Assembly (NCBI GenBank): GCA_902464195.1
Contig: CABQJB010000007.1
Coordinates: 1 to 24,960, forward strand
Reading direction: 5' to 3'
From: an uncultured Megasphaera sp.
Lineage (GTDB): Bacteria > Bacillota > Negativicutes > Veillonellales > Megasphaeraceae
Length of the DNA stretch: 24,960 nt
The notes beneath the pieces were generated by a model. It made no database searches. It was given only the letters and a program-made list of their open reading frames with translations, and was not told the origin of the DNA. Each line of letters opens with the position of its first letter. Within the stretch, counting starts at the first letter, position 1. Made by a program: the position numbers and the translations under genes. Shown here one piece after another: positions 16,266 to 23,126 of this stretch.

Positions 16266-17777
16266 CTATTTTCCTTCATAATAATACCGCGTCCACATGA
16301 CGACTTCCGACAGGGACGGGTGGGGCGTCATGGTTTCGCTGAAGGTGTAGACCGATTTGGGATTGAGGGTCCGCGTCAGTGGTTTGGCCCGCAGGGCCTG
16401 GACCGTGGGCGACGCGATGTCTTCGTGGATGGGATGGACGACGTGGGTGCCGCTCATGAGGTTGTTGATGAATGGCTGGATGAGGATGGACGCTTCGGGG
16501 CCGACGATGTGGGCGCCGAGGATGAAATGGGTCTTCTTGTCGATGACCAATTTGACGAAGCCGTCGTCTTCATCGCCCGGTTCATAGCCCATGGCGTAGC
16601 CCTTGGCCGACGCGGAATAATGGTTGATGGCCACTTCGACGTCATAGCCCTTCTTCACGGCCTGGTCTTCCGTCAGGCCGACGTGGGCCGCTTCGGGATA
16701 GGTGTAGGTCACGGCCGGCACGGCATCGTAATCGGCCCAGCGCCACGTTTCCGGTTCGTTTCCGGAAAAGAGGTTGTGTGCCAGGATTTCCGCTTCGTAA
16801 TTGGCCTTGTGGCGGAAGGGGGCCAGGCCGTTGACGTCGCCCAGGGCCCAGATATTCTCAGCCGTCGTTTCCAGGAATTCGTTCGTTTCGATGTAGCCGC
16901 GCTTGTCCAGGCGGACGTCGGTGTTTTCCAGGTGCAGCAGTTCCGTCATGGGCCGGATGCCCGGAGCGACCAGGATTTCTTCGGCAGCCACTTCGCCTTC
17001 TTCGCCTGTCGTGCGGTCGCGGAAGGACAGGACCTTCAGGCCGTCGCGCTGGCTGACGGAAACCGTGTCTTTATTGAGGCGGATGTCCATGCCGTAACGC
17101 TGGAACTGCTTGAGGACGAATGCCGATACGGCCGGATCTTCCTTGGGCAGGAGGCGGACATTGTGCTGGACCATAGTGACCTTCGTGCCGGCGGCGTCGA
17201 AGACATGGGCGAATTCACAGCCAATCGGGCCGCCGCCGATGATGATCAGACTCTGGTAGGGCTTTTTCGGATACGACGGGCCGAAGAACGATTCCGATGT
17301 CAAATAGCCCACTTCTTCCAGGCCCGGCAGGGCGGGGATATTGGTCCGGCCGCCAGTAGCGACGAAAATCTTATCGCCCGTCAAGGTGACGTTACTGCCG
17401 TCATTCAGGGCGATGGCGACAGTGTGGTTGTCGACGAAAGACGCCGTGCCGTTAAAGGTGTCGACATTGGGGAACTGGTCGTAATAACTTTGAATAGCCG
17501 GACTTTCATCGACCTTTTCCCACAGCCGCTTGGACAAGATATCCCAGTCCAGGCGGACCTTGTCGGCAAAGACACCGATACGGCTCCCTTCGCGGATTTC
17601 GCGGATGCGGTTGGCCGCCGTGACCATGACCTTCGTTGGGATACAGCCGCGGTTCAGACAAGTCCCGCCAAACCGGCCCCGTTCAATAACGGCCACCTGC
17701 AAACCCTGGGCCAGGGCCGCATCGGTCACAATATTGGCCGCCCCCGTACCGATGACAATGACATCATATTTCTTCAT
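16266..17777 (-). CDS. FAD-dependent pyridine nucleotide-disulfide oxidoreductase (dihydrolipoyl dehydrogenase-like)
   Basis: A 503-residue flavoprotein of the Lpd/mercuric reductase/mycothione reductase family. An N-terminal FAD-binding GTGAAN motif is followed by the redox pair in GGTCLNRGCIPTK (C40, C45). A central NAD(P)-binding IIGGGPIGCEFA and the second FAD motif NIWALGDVNG are present. The C-terminal catalytic pair is in HPSLSE (H486, E491), as in lipoamide dehydrogenases. There is no N-terminal lipoyl or metal-binding domain and no 2-oxoacid dehydrogenase gene nearby, so the substrate is uncertain. AAAGGAG (complement of 17785-17792) is 7 bases before ATG 17777; an in-frame TTG at 17783 is too close to it. 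Monocistronic and convergent with the arsenic operon. Confidence 0.9.
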   Translation of the reverse strand: MKKYDVIVIGTGAANIVTDAALAQGLQVAVIERGRFGGTCLNRGCIPTKVMVTAANRIREIREGSRIGVFADKVRLDWDILSKRLWEKVDESPAIQSYYDQFPNVDTFNGTASFVDNHTVAIALNDGSNVTLTGDKIFVATGGRTNIPALPGLEEVGYLTSESFFGPSYPKKPYQSLIIIGGGPIGCEFAHVFDAAGTKVTMVQHNVRLLPKEDPAVSAFVLKQFQRYGMDIRLNKDTVSVSQRDGLKVLSFRDRTTGEEGEVAAEEILVAPGIRPMTELLHLENTDVRLDKRGYIETNEFLETTAENIWALGDVNGLAPFRHKANYEAEILAHNLFSGNEPETWRWADYDAVPAVTYTYPEAAHVGLTEDQAVKKGYDVEVAINHYSASAKGYAMGYEPGDEDDGFVKLVIDKKTHFILGAHIVGPEASILIQPFINNLMSGTHVVHPIHEDIASPTVQALRAKPLTRTLNPKSVYTFSETMTPHPSLSEVVMWTRYYYEGK

Positions 17778-17829
17778 AGACAATACTCCTTTATATATAA
17801 CAAAATATTAAATACAACCTTTTTAGTAT

Positions 17830-17858
17830 AGTATAAGCGAAAGCGGCCTTTTTGACAA
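17830..17858 (-). promoter_or_regulatory. Promoter of the Lpd-like gene
   Basis: On the - strand TTGTCA (17858-17853), a 17-bp spacer and TATACT (17835-17830) form a good sigma-A promoter, with a second TATACT directly after it. A 7-bp inverted repeat, CGGCCTT/AAGGCCG (17844-17850 and 17857-17863), overlaps the -35 and spacer and could be an operator. Confidence 0.8.
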
Positions 17859-17869
17859 GGCCGTATGAG

Positions 17870-17989
17870 CAGCTGGCTGCTAGCCGCTGGCCACGAACCA
17901 CGGAATTCCCACAAGCGGGCCGCCTTTACAGGACGGCCCCTACGAACCACTAGCCACGAGCCACGAACCACTAGCCACGAACCACGAAA
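17870..17989. repeat. Heptamer arrays flanking an inverted GTAGGGG hairpin
   Basis: The spacer between the divergent Lpd-like and rpsO promoters holds a degenerate left array (about 17870-17904), a GTAGGGG-type hairpin on the - strand (17915-17943), and seven right-hand units in exact 7-bp phase (17941-17989: tacgaac, cactagc, cacgagc, cacgaac, cactagc, cacgaac, cacgaaa). The right array ends 6 bp before the rpsO -35. No gene is present. Confidence 0.75.
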
Positions 17990-17995
17990 ATCCCC

Positions 17996-18024
17996 TTTAC
18001 ACAACTGCCCGGGTATAGTATAAT
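17996..18024 (+). promoter_or_regulatory. rpsO promoter
   Basis: TTTACA (17996-18001), a 17-bp spacer and a perfect TATAAT (18019-18024). The start should be near 18031, giving a leader of about 92 bases before rpsO. Confidence 0.88.
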
Positions 18025-18030
18025 AGCTAT

Positions 18031-18108
18031 GTCGTACGGGTGCTCGGTGTCTCGATGACTCCGACGATCACTTAGCACTTTGCGAATAGATTCAATTTTT
18101 TTACACAT
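18031..18108 (+). promoter_or_regulatory. Structured rpsO 5' leader
   Basis: TCGGTGTC (18044-18051) pairs with GACTCCGA (18057-18064), with one T-T mismatch and a TCGAT loop. GTGCT (18040-18044) can pair with AGCAC (18074-18078) outside or instead. S15 represses its own translation through leader structures in several bacteria, and the leaders differ in shape between lineages. That this one binds S15 is an inference. Confidence 0.45.
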
Positions 18109-18122
18109 GGAGGAAAGATACA

Positions 18123-18389
18123 ATGTTAAGCGTAGAAGAAAAAAAAGCAATCGTAGCTAAATTTGGTGCCAATGAAAACGATACGGGTTCTCCGGAAGTA
18201 CAGATCGCGCTCCTCACGAGCCGCATCATCTATTTGACGGAACATCTCCGCAGCCATAAAAAGGACCATGCATCCCGCCGCGGCCTGTTGAAACTCGTCG
18301 GCCAGCGCCGTAACTTGCTCGGTTACTTGCAGAAACACGATCTCGACCGTTATCGTGCAATTCTCGAAAAATTGAACTTGCGTAAATAA
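18123..18389 (+). CDS. rpsO: 30S ribosomal protein S15
   Basis: S15 is a primary 16S rRNA-binding protein of the small subunit platform. The 88-residue product has the standard length and signature: FGANENDTGSPEVQIALLT, then LTEHLRSHKKDHASRRGLLKLVGQRRNLLGYL. TGGAGGAAAG precedes ATG 18123. It has its own strong promoter and structured leader and is followed by a terminator before pnp, the classical rpsO-pnp order. Confidence 0.98.
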   Translation: MLSVEEKKAIVAKFGANENDTGSPEVQIALLTSRIIYLTEHLRSHKKDHASRRGLLKLVGQRRNLLGYLQKHDLDRYRAILEKLNLRK

Positions 18390-18402
18390 TCTCGCATACT
18401 GT

Positions 18403-18440
18403 GAGGCTGATGCTGATGTGACTGCATCAGCCTCTTTTTT
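18403..18440 (+). terminator. Intrinsic terminator between rpsO and pnp
   Basis: GAGGCTGATGC (18403-18413) pairs perfectly with GCATCAGCCTC (18424-18434), followed by T6. It should cut read-through from rpsO, so pnp expression depends on partial read-through or on a weak promoter in 18441-18528. Confidence 0.9.
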
Positions 18441-18445
18441 CAGGA

Positions 18446-18511
18446 CACAGGGTGGTAGGTTGTAGCCTGGGTATATCGCCGATGTTCCCGGACTAGTGCC
18501 TATCACCTGTG
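18446..18511 (+). promoter_or_regulatory. Long stem-loop in the pnp leader
   Basis: CACAGGGTGGTAGG (18446-18459) pairs with CCTATCACCTGTG (18499-18511): 13 pairs, one G-U and one bulged G. An inner stem joins CC-T-GGG (18466-18471) to CCCGG (18487-18491). The right arm ends 5 bases before the AAGGAGG of pnp. In E. coli a long pnp leader stem-loop is cut by RNase III and PNPase then degrades the duplex to repress its own mRNA. The same logic here is an inference. Confidence 0.6.
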
Positions 18512-18528
18512 AATTCAAGGAGGTAACA

Positions 18529-20682
18529 ATGGAAGAACAGAAATTCCAAATGGATTTCGCCGGCCGCCCGCTGGTGATTGAAGTCGGCAAACTGGCTAAA
18601 CAGGCCAGCGGTGCCGCATTGGTCCGTTATGGCGACACGGCCGTTTTCGTCACGGCTACGGGCTCGAAGGAAGCGCGTGAAGACGCTGACTTTTTCCCGC
18701 TCACTGTCGATTACGAAGAAAAGATGTACTCTGTCGGCAAGATTCCCGGCGGCTTCATCAAACGCGAAGGCAAACCGCCTGAATCGGCAACCCTTTTTGC
18801 CCGCCTCATCGACCGTCCGATCCGCCCGCTCTTCCCGAAGACATACCGTCATGACGTCCACGTCGTGGCTTATGATTTCTGCGTAGACCATGACAACGCT
18901 CCGGAAATCGCCGCTATGATCGGTGCATCCGTATCGCTGTGCATGTCCCATATCCCCTTTGCCGGCCCGATTGCCGGTGTCCGCGTCGGCCGCGTCGATG
19001 GCCAGTTCATCATCAACCCGACCGTCGCCCAGAGTGAACAGAGCGACATGGATATCGTCGTCGCTGGTACGAAAGACGCCATCCTCATGGTTGAAGGCGG
19101 CGCTCACGAAGTCCCGGAAGAACAGGTCCTGGACGCCATCATGTTCGCCCATGAAGAAATCAAGAAAGTCGTTGAATTCCAGCTCGGCTTCCTCGACAAG
19201 ATTTCCGTACCGAAACAGGAATTCGTCGAAAAAGAACCGCCAGCAGATATCGTCGAAGCCGTTCATGCTTATGGCGAAGAAGCCATGAAGACGGCCATCT
19301 TCACGGCTGACAAAGTCGAACGCGAAGAAAAGATGGACGCTGTCGAAGCCGACATTTATGAACACTTTGCTGACATCTATCCGGACAACGCCGATGATGT
19401 CGCTGAAGTCACGCAGAAGATGATCAAGGAAATCGTCCGCCACATGATTGCCGTCGACAAGATCCGTCCCGACGGCCGCCGTGTCGACGAAGTCCGTCCG
19501 GTCAGCTGCGAAGTCGGCCTCTTTGCCCGCACTCACGGCACAGGCCTGTTCACCCGCGGCCAGACGCAGATCATGAGCTTCTGCACCCTGGCTCCGCTGT
19601 CGGAATGCCAGCACATCGACGGCGTCGGCCTGGAAACAGACCGCCGCTACATGCACCACTACAATTTCCCGTCCTTCTGTGTCGGCGAAACGAAATCGTC
19701 CCGCGGTCCCGGCCGTCGTGAAATCGGCCACGGCAAACTGGCAGAACGCGCATTGACCCAGGTCATGCCCAGTGAAGAAGAATTCCCCTACGCTATCCGC
19801 GTCGTATCGGAAGTCCTCGAATCGAACGGTTCCAGCTCCATGGGCAGCGTCTGCGGCAGCACCCTGGCCCTCATGGATGCCGGCGTGCCCATCAAAGCGC
19901 CCGTTGCCGGTGTCGCTATGGGTCTGGTCACCAAAGGCGATGACTTCACCATCCTGACTGATATCCAGGGCATGGAAGATGCCTTGGGCGATATGGACTT
20001 CAAAGTCGCCGGCACCATGAAAGGCGTCACGGCAATCCAGATGGATATCAAGATCAAAGGCCTCAGCCGTGAAATCCTGGCCCAGGCTCTGAAACAGGCC
20101 CATGAAGGCCGTATGCATATCATGGGCAAGATGATGCAGGTCATCAGTGAACCGCGAAAGGAGCTCTCTCCGTACGCACCGCGCATCATCTCCATGCACA
20201 TCAAGCCGGATAAGATCCGCGACGTCATCGGGCCGGGCGGCAAGATGATCAAGCAGATCACCGAAGAAACAGGCGCCAAGATCGACATCGACGATTCGGG
20301 CCTGGTATACATCGCTGCCGTTGACGGCGAAAGCGGCCAGAAAGCCAAAGAATGGATCGAAAAACTGACCGAAGACGTCGAAGTCGGCAAGACCTATGTC
20401 GGCAAAGTCACGCGCATCATGAACTTCGGCGCTTTCGTCGAAGTCCTGCCGGGCAAAGAAGGCCTGGTCCATATTTCCCAGCTGGCCAAAGAACGGGTTG
20501 AAAAAGTCGAAGACGTCGTCCACGTCGGCGATGAAATCATGGTCAAATGCGTCGAAATCGACAGCCAGGGCCGTGTCAACCTGTCCCGCAAAGCCCTGTT
20601 GGGCGGCGGCGACGAAGGCCCGTCCCATCGCAGCCGGGGTCCCCGCGGCGGTCATAACAACCACGACCGCCAGAAACGGTAG
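18529..20682 (+). CDS. pnp: Polyribonucleotide nucleotidyltransferase (PNPase)
   Basis: PNPase degrades RNA 3' to 5' using phosphate and can add tails; it acts as a ring-shaped trimer in the cytosol. The 717-residue product has two RNase PH-like domains (about residues 10-210 and 305-540) separated by a helical domain. A KH domain starts near residue 553 (GPGGK at 568-572), an S1 domain follows at about 620-690 (MNFGAFVEVLPGKEGLVHISQL), and a short Gly/Arg/His-rich tail ends the protein. ATG 18529 follows AAGGAGG at 18517-18523; a GTG at 18496 would fall inside the leader stem. dut starts 5 bp after the stop. Confidence 0.97.
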   Translation: MEEQKFQMDFAGRPLVIEVGKLAKQASGAALVRYGDTAVFVTATGSKEAREDADFFPLTVDYEEKMYSVGKIPGGFIKREGKPPESATLFARLIDRPIRPLFPKTYRHDVHVVAYDFCVDHDNAPEIAAMIGASVSLCMSHIPFAGPIAGVRVGRVDGQFIINPTVAQSEQSDMDIVVAGTKDAILMVEGGAHEVPEEQVLDAIMFAHEEIKKVVEFQLGFLDKISVPKQEFVEKEPPADIVEAVHAYGEEAMKTAIFTADKVEREEKMDAVEADIYEHFADIYPDNADDVAEVTQKMIKEIVRHMIAVDKIRPDGRRVDEVRPVSCEVGLFARTHGTGLFTRGQTQIMSFCTLAPLSECQHIDGVGLETDRRYMHHYNFPSFCVGETKSSRGPGRREIGHGKLAERALTQVMPSEEEFPYAIRVVSEVLESNGSSSMGSVCGSTLALMDAGVPIKAPVAGVAMGLVTKGDDFTILTDIQGMEDALGDMDFKVAGTMKGVTAIQMDIKIKGLSREILAQALKQAHEGRMHIMGKMMQVISEPRKELSPYAPRIISMHIKPDKIRDVIGPGGKMIKQITEETGAKIDIDDSGLVYIAAVDGESGQKAKEWIEKLTEDVEVGKTYVGKVTRIMNFGAFVEVLPGKEGLVHISQLAKERVEKVEDVVHVGDEIMVKCVEIDSQGRVNLSRKALLGGGDEGPSHRSRGPRGGHNNHDRQKR

Positions 20683-20687
20683 GAATC

Positions 20688-21134
20688 ATGGCAGGCAGAG
20701 GATTTGAAGTCGTCACGGCCTATGAAGGCTGTGGCATCCACCTTCCCGTCCGCAAGACGGCCAAGAGTGCTGGCTATGACTTGGAAGCGGCAGAAACGAC
20801 GGTCCTGGCACCGCATGCCGTCACCGTCGTCCCGACAGGCCTGAAGGCCTTCATGGAAGACGATGAATACCTTTCCATTTTCATCCGCTCCAGCCTGGCC
20901 TTCAAGAAGGGCCTCATGCTGGCCAACAGCACGGGCATCGTCGACAGCGATTACTACAACAATGCCGACAATGAAGGGCATATCATGATTGCCTATTACA
21001 ATACCAACGATCAGGCCTACACCCTGGAAAAGGGCGAACGCATCGGTCAGGGCATCTTCATGAAATACCTGACCGTCAACGACGACGCTGCCAGCGGTAT
21101 CCGCACCGGCGGCATCGGCAGCACGGGCCGATAA
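20688..21134 (+). CDS. dut: dUTP diphosphatase (trimeric dUTPase)
   Basis: Converts dUTP to dUMP, keeping uracil out of DNA and feeding dTMP synthesis. The 148 residues hold all five motifs: AGYDLEA (28-34), IRSSLAF (66-72), STGIVDSDYYN (81-91) with the catalytic Asp, GERIGQGIF (116-124) and the C-terminal glycine-rich RTGGIGSTGR (139-148). An extra stretch after motif III (NADNEGHIMI) is seen in several Firmicutes dUTPases. It probably shares the pnp transcript; the AGGAA site overlaps the pnp stop codon and is weak. Confidence 0.93.
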   Translation: MAGRGFEVVTAYEGCGIHLPVRKTAKSAGYDLEAAETTVLAPHAVTVVPTGLKAFMEDDEYLSIFIRSSLAFKKGLMLANSTGIVDSDYYNNADNEGHIMIAYYNTNDQAYTLEKGERIGQGIFMKYLTVNDDAASGIRTGGIGSTGR

Positions 21135-21162
21135 GACTTGACGTTTGATATCAGACATAAAG

Positions 21163-21208
21163 AGGCTGTCGCACGAAGGTTTCTGCCATCCTGCGACAGC
21201 CTTTCTTG
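21163..21208 (+). terminator. Terminator after dut
   Basis: AGGCTGTCGCA (21163-21173) pairs perfectly with TGCGACAGCCT (21192-21202) around an 18-base loop, then a T-rich tail. The loop contains CGAAGGTTTCTGCCATC, which also occurs, diverged, in the hairpin at 16091-16134, so this terminator belongs to a dispersed family. Confidence 0.85.
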
Positions 21209-21212
21209 TTTA

Positions 21213-21342
21213 TAGTTTATAGTTTGTAGCTTGTAGTTTGTAGTTTGTAGTAGACGGCTAACTGCGGCCTGCTAACACGGCTAACCGCGGCCTGCTAACT
21301 GCGGCCTGCGGGACGCCCTTTGGGCGTCCCCTACGAACTATT
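21213..21342. repeat. TAGTTTG heptamer array, GC-rich heptamers and GTAGGGG hairpin
   Basis: Six TAGTTTG-type units (21213-21254) pass in phase into cggctaa/tgctaac/tgcggcc-type units (21255-21306), followed by an inverted GTAGGGG hairpin (21308-21334; GGGACGCCC against GGGCGTCCC). The stretch fills the spacer between the dut terminator and the Nudix gene. I see no clear -35/-10 pair in it. Confidence 0.7.
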
Positions 21343-21364
21343 AGGGGAGCCTTTTTTTGAAAGG

Positions 21365-21937
21365 ATGATGAATCAAGTGAGTATCAGCAAAGAAACACTC
21401 GTTTCTCGTAAAGAAATCATGAAGGGCCGGGTCCTGCACGTCACAGTCGATACGGTTTCCATCGACGATGGCCAGGGCGGCGAAAAGAAGACGGCCACGC
21501 GCGAAGCGGTCTGGCATTTCGGCGCCTGCGCCATCCTGCCGCTGACCAATGACGGCAAGATCATCCTCGTCCGCCAGTATCGCTATGCTGCCGCCCAGGC
21601 CATGCTGGAAGTGCCGGCCGGTAAAATCGAACACGACGGCGAATCGCCCGATTACTGCGCCGCCCGGGAACTGGAAGAAGAAGCAGGCGTCACGGCTTCG
21701 GAAATCCTGCCCTTAGGCTATACCTATACGTCGCCGGGATTTTGCAGTGAACGGATTTACCTCTATTTGGCCCGGGGCCTCCAGAAAGGGAAGCAGCACC
21801 TCGACGACGACGAATTCATGAACGTCGAATACTACACGCCCAAGGAAATGGAAGACCTCATCGACAAGAACGAAATCACCGATGCCAAGACTATCGCAGC
21901 TTTTGAAAAAGCCCGCAAATATCTGCCGGGATTATAA
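21365..21937 (+). CDS. Nudix hydrolase, ADP-ribose pyrophosphatase type
   Basis: Probably cleaves ADP-ribose to AMP and ribose-5-phosphate. The 190-residue product resembles NudF/YqkG: RQYRYAAAQAMLEVPAGKIE precedes the Nudix helix, with E93, R101-E102 and E105-E106 in RELEEEAG. The first part of the box is one residue longer than usual: six rather than five residues separate G86 and E93. The start is uncertain: ATG 21365 and 21368 are in tandem, AAAGGA is very close, and GTG 21377 has better spacing. Ribose-5-phosphate links it to deoB, which follows after 12 bp behind AAGGAGGG. Confidence 0.88.
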   Translation: MMNQVSISKETLVSRKEIMKGRVLHVTVDTVSIDDGQGGEKKTATREAVWHFGACAILPLTNDGKIILVRQYRYAAAQAMLEVPAGKIEHDGESPDYCAARELEEEAGVTASEILPLGYTYTSPGFCSERIYLYLARGLQKGKQHLDDDEFMNVEYYTPKEMEDLIDKNEITDAKTIAAFEKARKYLPGL

Positions 21938-21949
21938 GGAGGGAGACCT

Positions 21950-23122
21950 ATGAAATTCAATCGTATCATCGTCATCGTCACGGACAGCGTCGGTGCCGGC
22001 GATGCACCGGATGCCGAAAAATTCGGCGATAAAGGGGCCGATACGTATGGCCACATCGACGCCAACGTGCCCTTGAAGGTACCCAATCTGCGCCGCCTGG
22101 GCCTGGGCCGCGTCGCCCATATCCATGCGGAACCGGCAGACGTCGTCGGATCGTATGGCCTCATGCAGGAAATCTCAGCCGGTAAGGATACGACCAGCGG
22201 CCATTGGGAATTCATGGGCAACCCCGTAGAAAATCCTTTCCCGACCTTCCCCGATGCCTTCCCGCCGGACCTCTTGAAGGCTTTTACGGAAAAGACGGGT
22301 TACGGCTATATCGGCAATGAAATCGCGTCGGGCACGGAAATCATCGAACGCCTGGGGCCGGAACACTTCCGCACGGGCCTGCCCATTGTCTACACGTCGG
22401 CGGACAGCGTTTTCCAGATTGCCGCCCATAACGACGTCATCCCCCTGGAAGAATTGTATCGCATCTGCGACATTACGCGCCGCGAAGTCTGCGTCGGCCC
22501 TTATGAAGTAGGGCGCATCATCGCCCGGCCGTTTATCGGGACCCAGGGCCATTTCGTCCGCACGGGAGACCGCCGCGACTACAGCCGCCTGCCCAAGCGG
22601 AAAATGGTCTTCTCCTATTTATCCGAAGCAGGCTATGCCGTCGTCGGTGTCGGCAAAATCGGCGACATCTACGCCCATATCGGCCTGACCGAATCGTACC
22701 ATACGGCCAATAACCACGAAGATATGGAAGCCTTGCGGACCCAGCTGGCAGCCCATCGCCAGGATAAGGGCCTGCTCATGGCCAACTTCGTCGACTTCGA
22801 CAGCATGTACGGCCATCGCCGCAACGTCCAGGGCTATGCCGACTGCCTGGAAGCCTTCGACCAGGAACTGGGCCAGCTCCTGACGGAAATCCACGACGAC
22901 GAACTGCTGGTCATCACGTCGGACCACGGCAACGACCCGACCTGGCACGGCACGGACCACACACGCGAACGGGTACCGCTCCTGCTCTACAGCCCGGCCC
23001 TGAAGGAATCCGTCGACCTGGGCATCCGCCAGACCTATGCCGACCTGGGCATGAGCATTATGGATAATTTCGGCCTGACAGGCCTTGAATTCGGTACCAG
23101 CTTTTTATCGGAACTGAGGTGA
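21950..23122 (+). CDS. deoB: Phosphopentomutase
   Basis: DeoB interconverts ribose-1-phosphate or deoxyribose-1-phosphate and the 5-phosphates, linking nucleoside salvage to central metabolism. The 390-residue protein is an alkaline-phosphatase-superfamily metalloenzyme: VTDSVGAGDAPDA with D12 at the N-terminus, DTTSGHWEFMG with the likely phospho-threonine at T81 or T82, and DHGNDPTWHGTDHTRE (D325, H326, H337) near the C-terminus for the two metal ions. AAGGAGGG precedes ATG 21950. The phosphorylase that supplies its substrate starts 4 bp after its stop. Confidence 0.97.
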   Translation: MKFNRIIVIVTDSVGAGDAPDAEKFGDKGADTYGHIDANVPLKVPNLRRLGLGRVAHIHAEPADVVGSYGLMQEISAGKDTTSGHWEFMGNPVENPFPTFPDAFPPDLLKAFTEKTGYGYIGNEIASGTEIIERLGPEHFRTGLPIVYTSADSVFQIAAHNDVIPLEELYRICDITRREVCVGPYEVGRIIARPFIGTQGHFVRTGDRRDYSRLPKRKMVFSYLSEAGYAVVGVGKIGDIYAHIGLTESYHTANNHEDMEALRTQLAAHRQDKGLLMANFVDFDSMYGHRRNVQGYADCLEAFDQELGQLLTEIHDDELLVITSDHGNDPTWHGTDHTRERVPLLLYSPALKESVDLGIRQTYADLGMSIMDNFGLTGLEFGTSFLSELR

Positions 23123-23126
23123 TCCT

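Noticed and set aside
16239..17831. A 530-codon + strand frame opposite the Lpd-like gene
   Set aside because: The - strand product has all flavoprotein motifs, a promoter and a ribosome binding site. The + frame begins inside the terminator and resembles no family.
17941..17989. CRISPR array
   Set aside because: The repeated unit is 7 bp and contiguous, with no unique spacers and no cas genes in the window.
18493..20664. A 723-codon open frame on the - strand spanning all of pnp
   Set aside because: The sense gene is certain. Near-absence of TTA, CTA and TCA codons in the sense frame leaves the antisense frame open. It has no ribosome binding site, and its product is a low-complexity Asp/Phe/Val-rich string.
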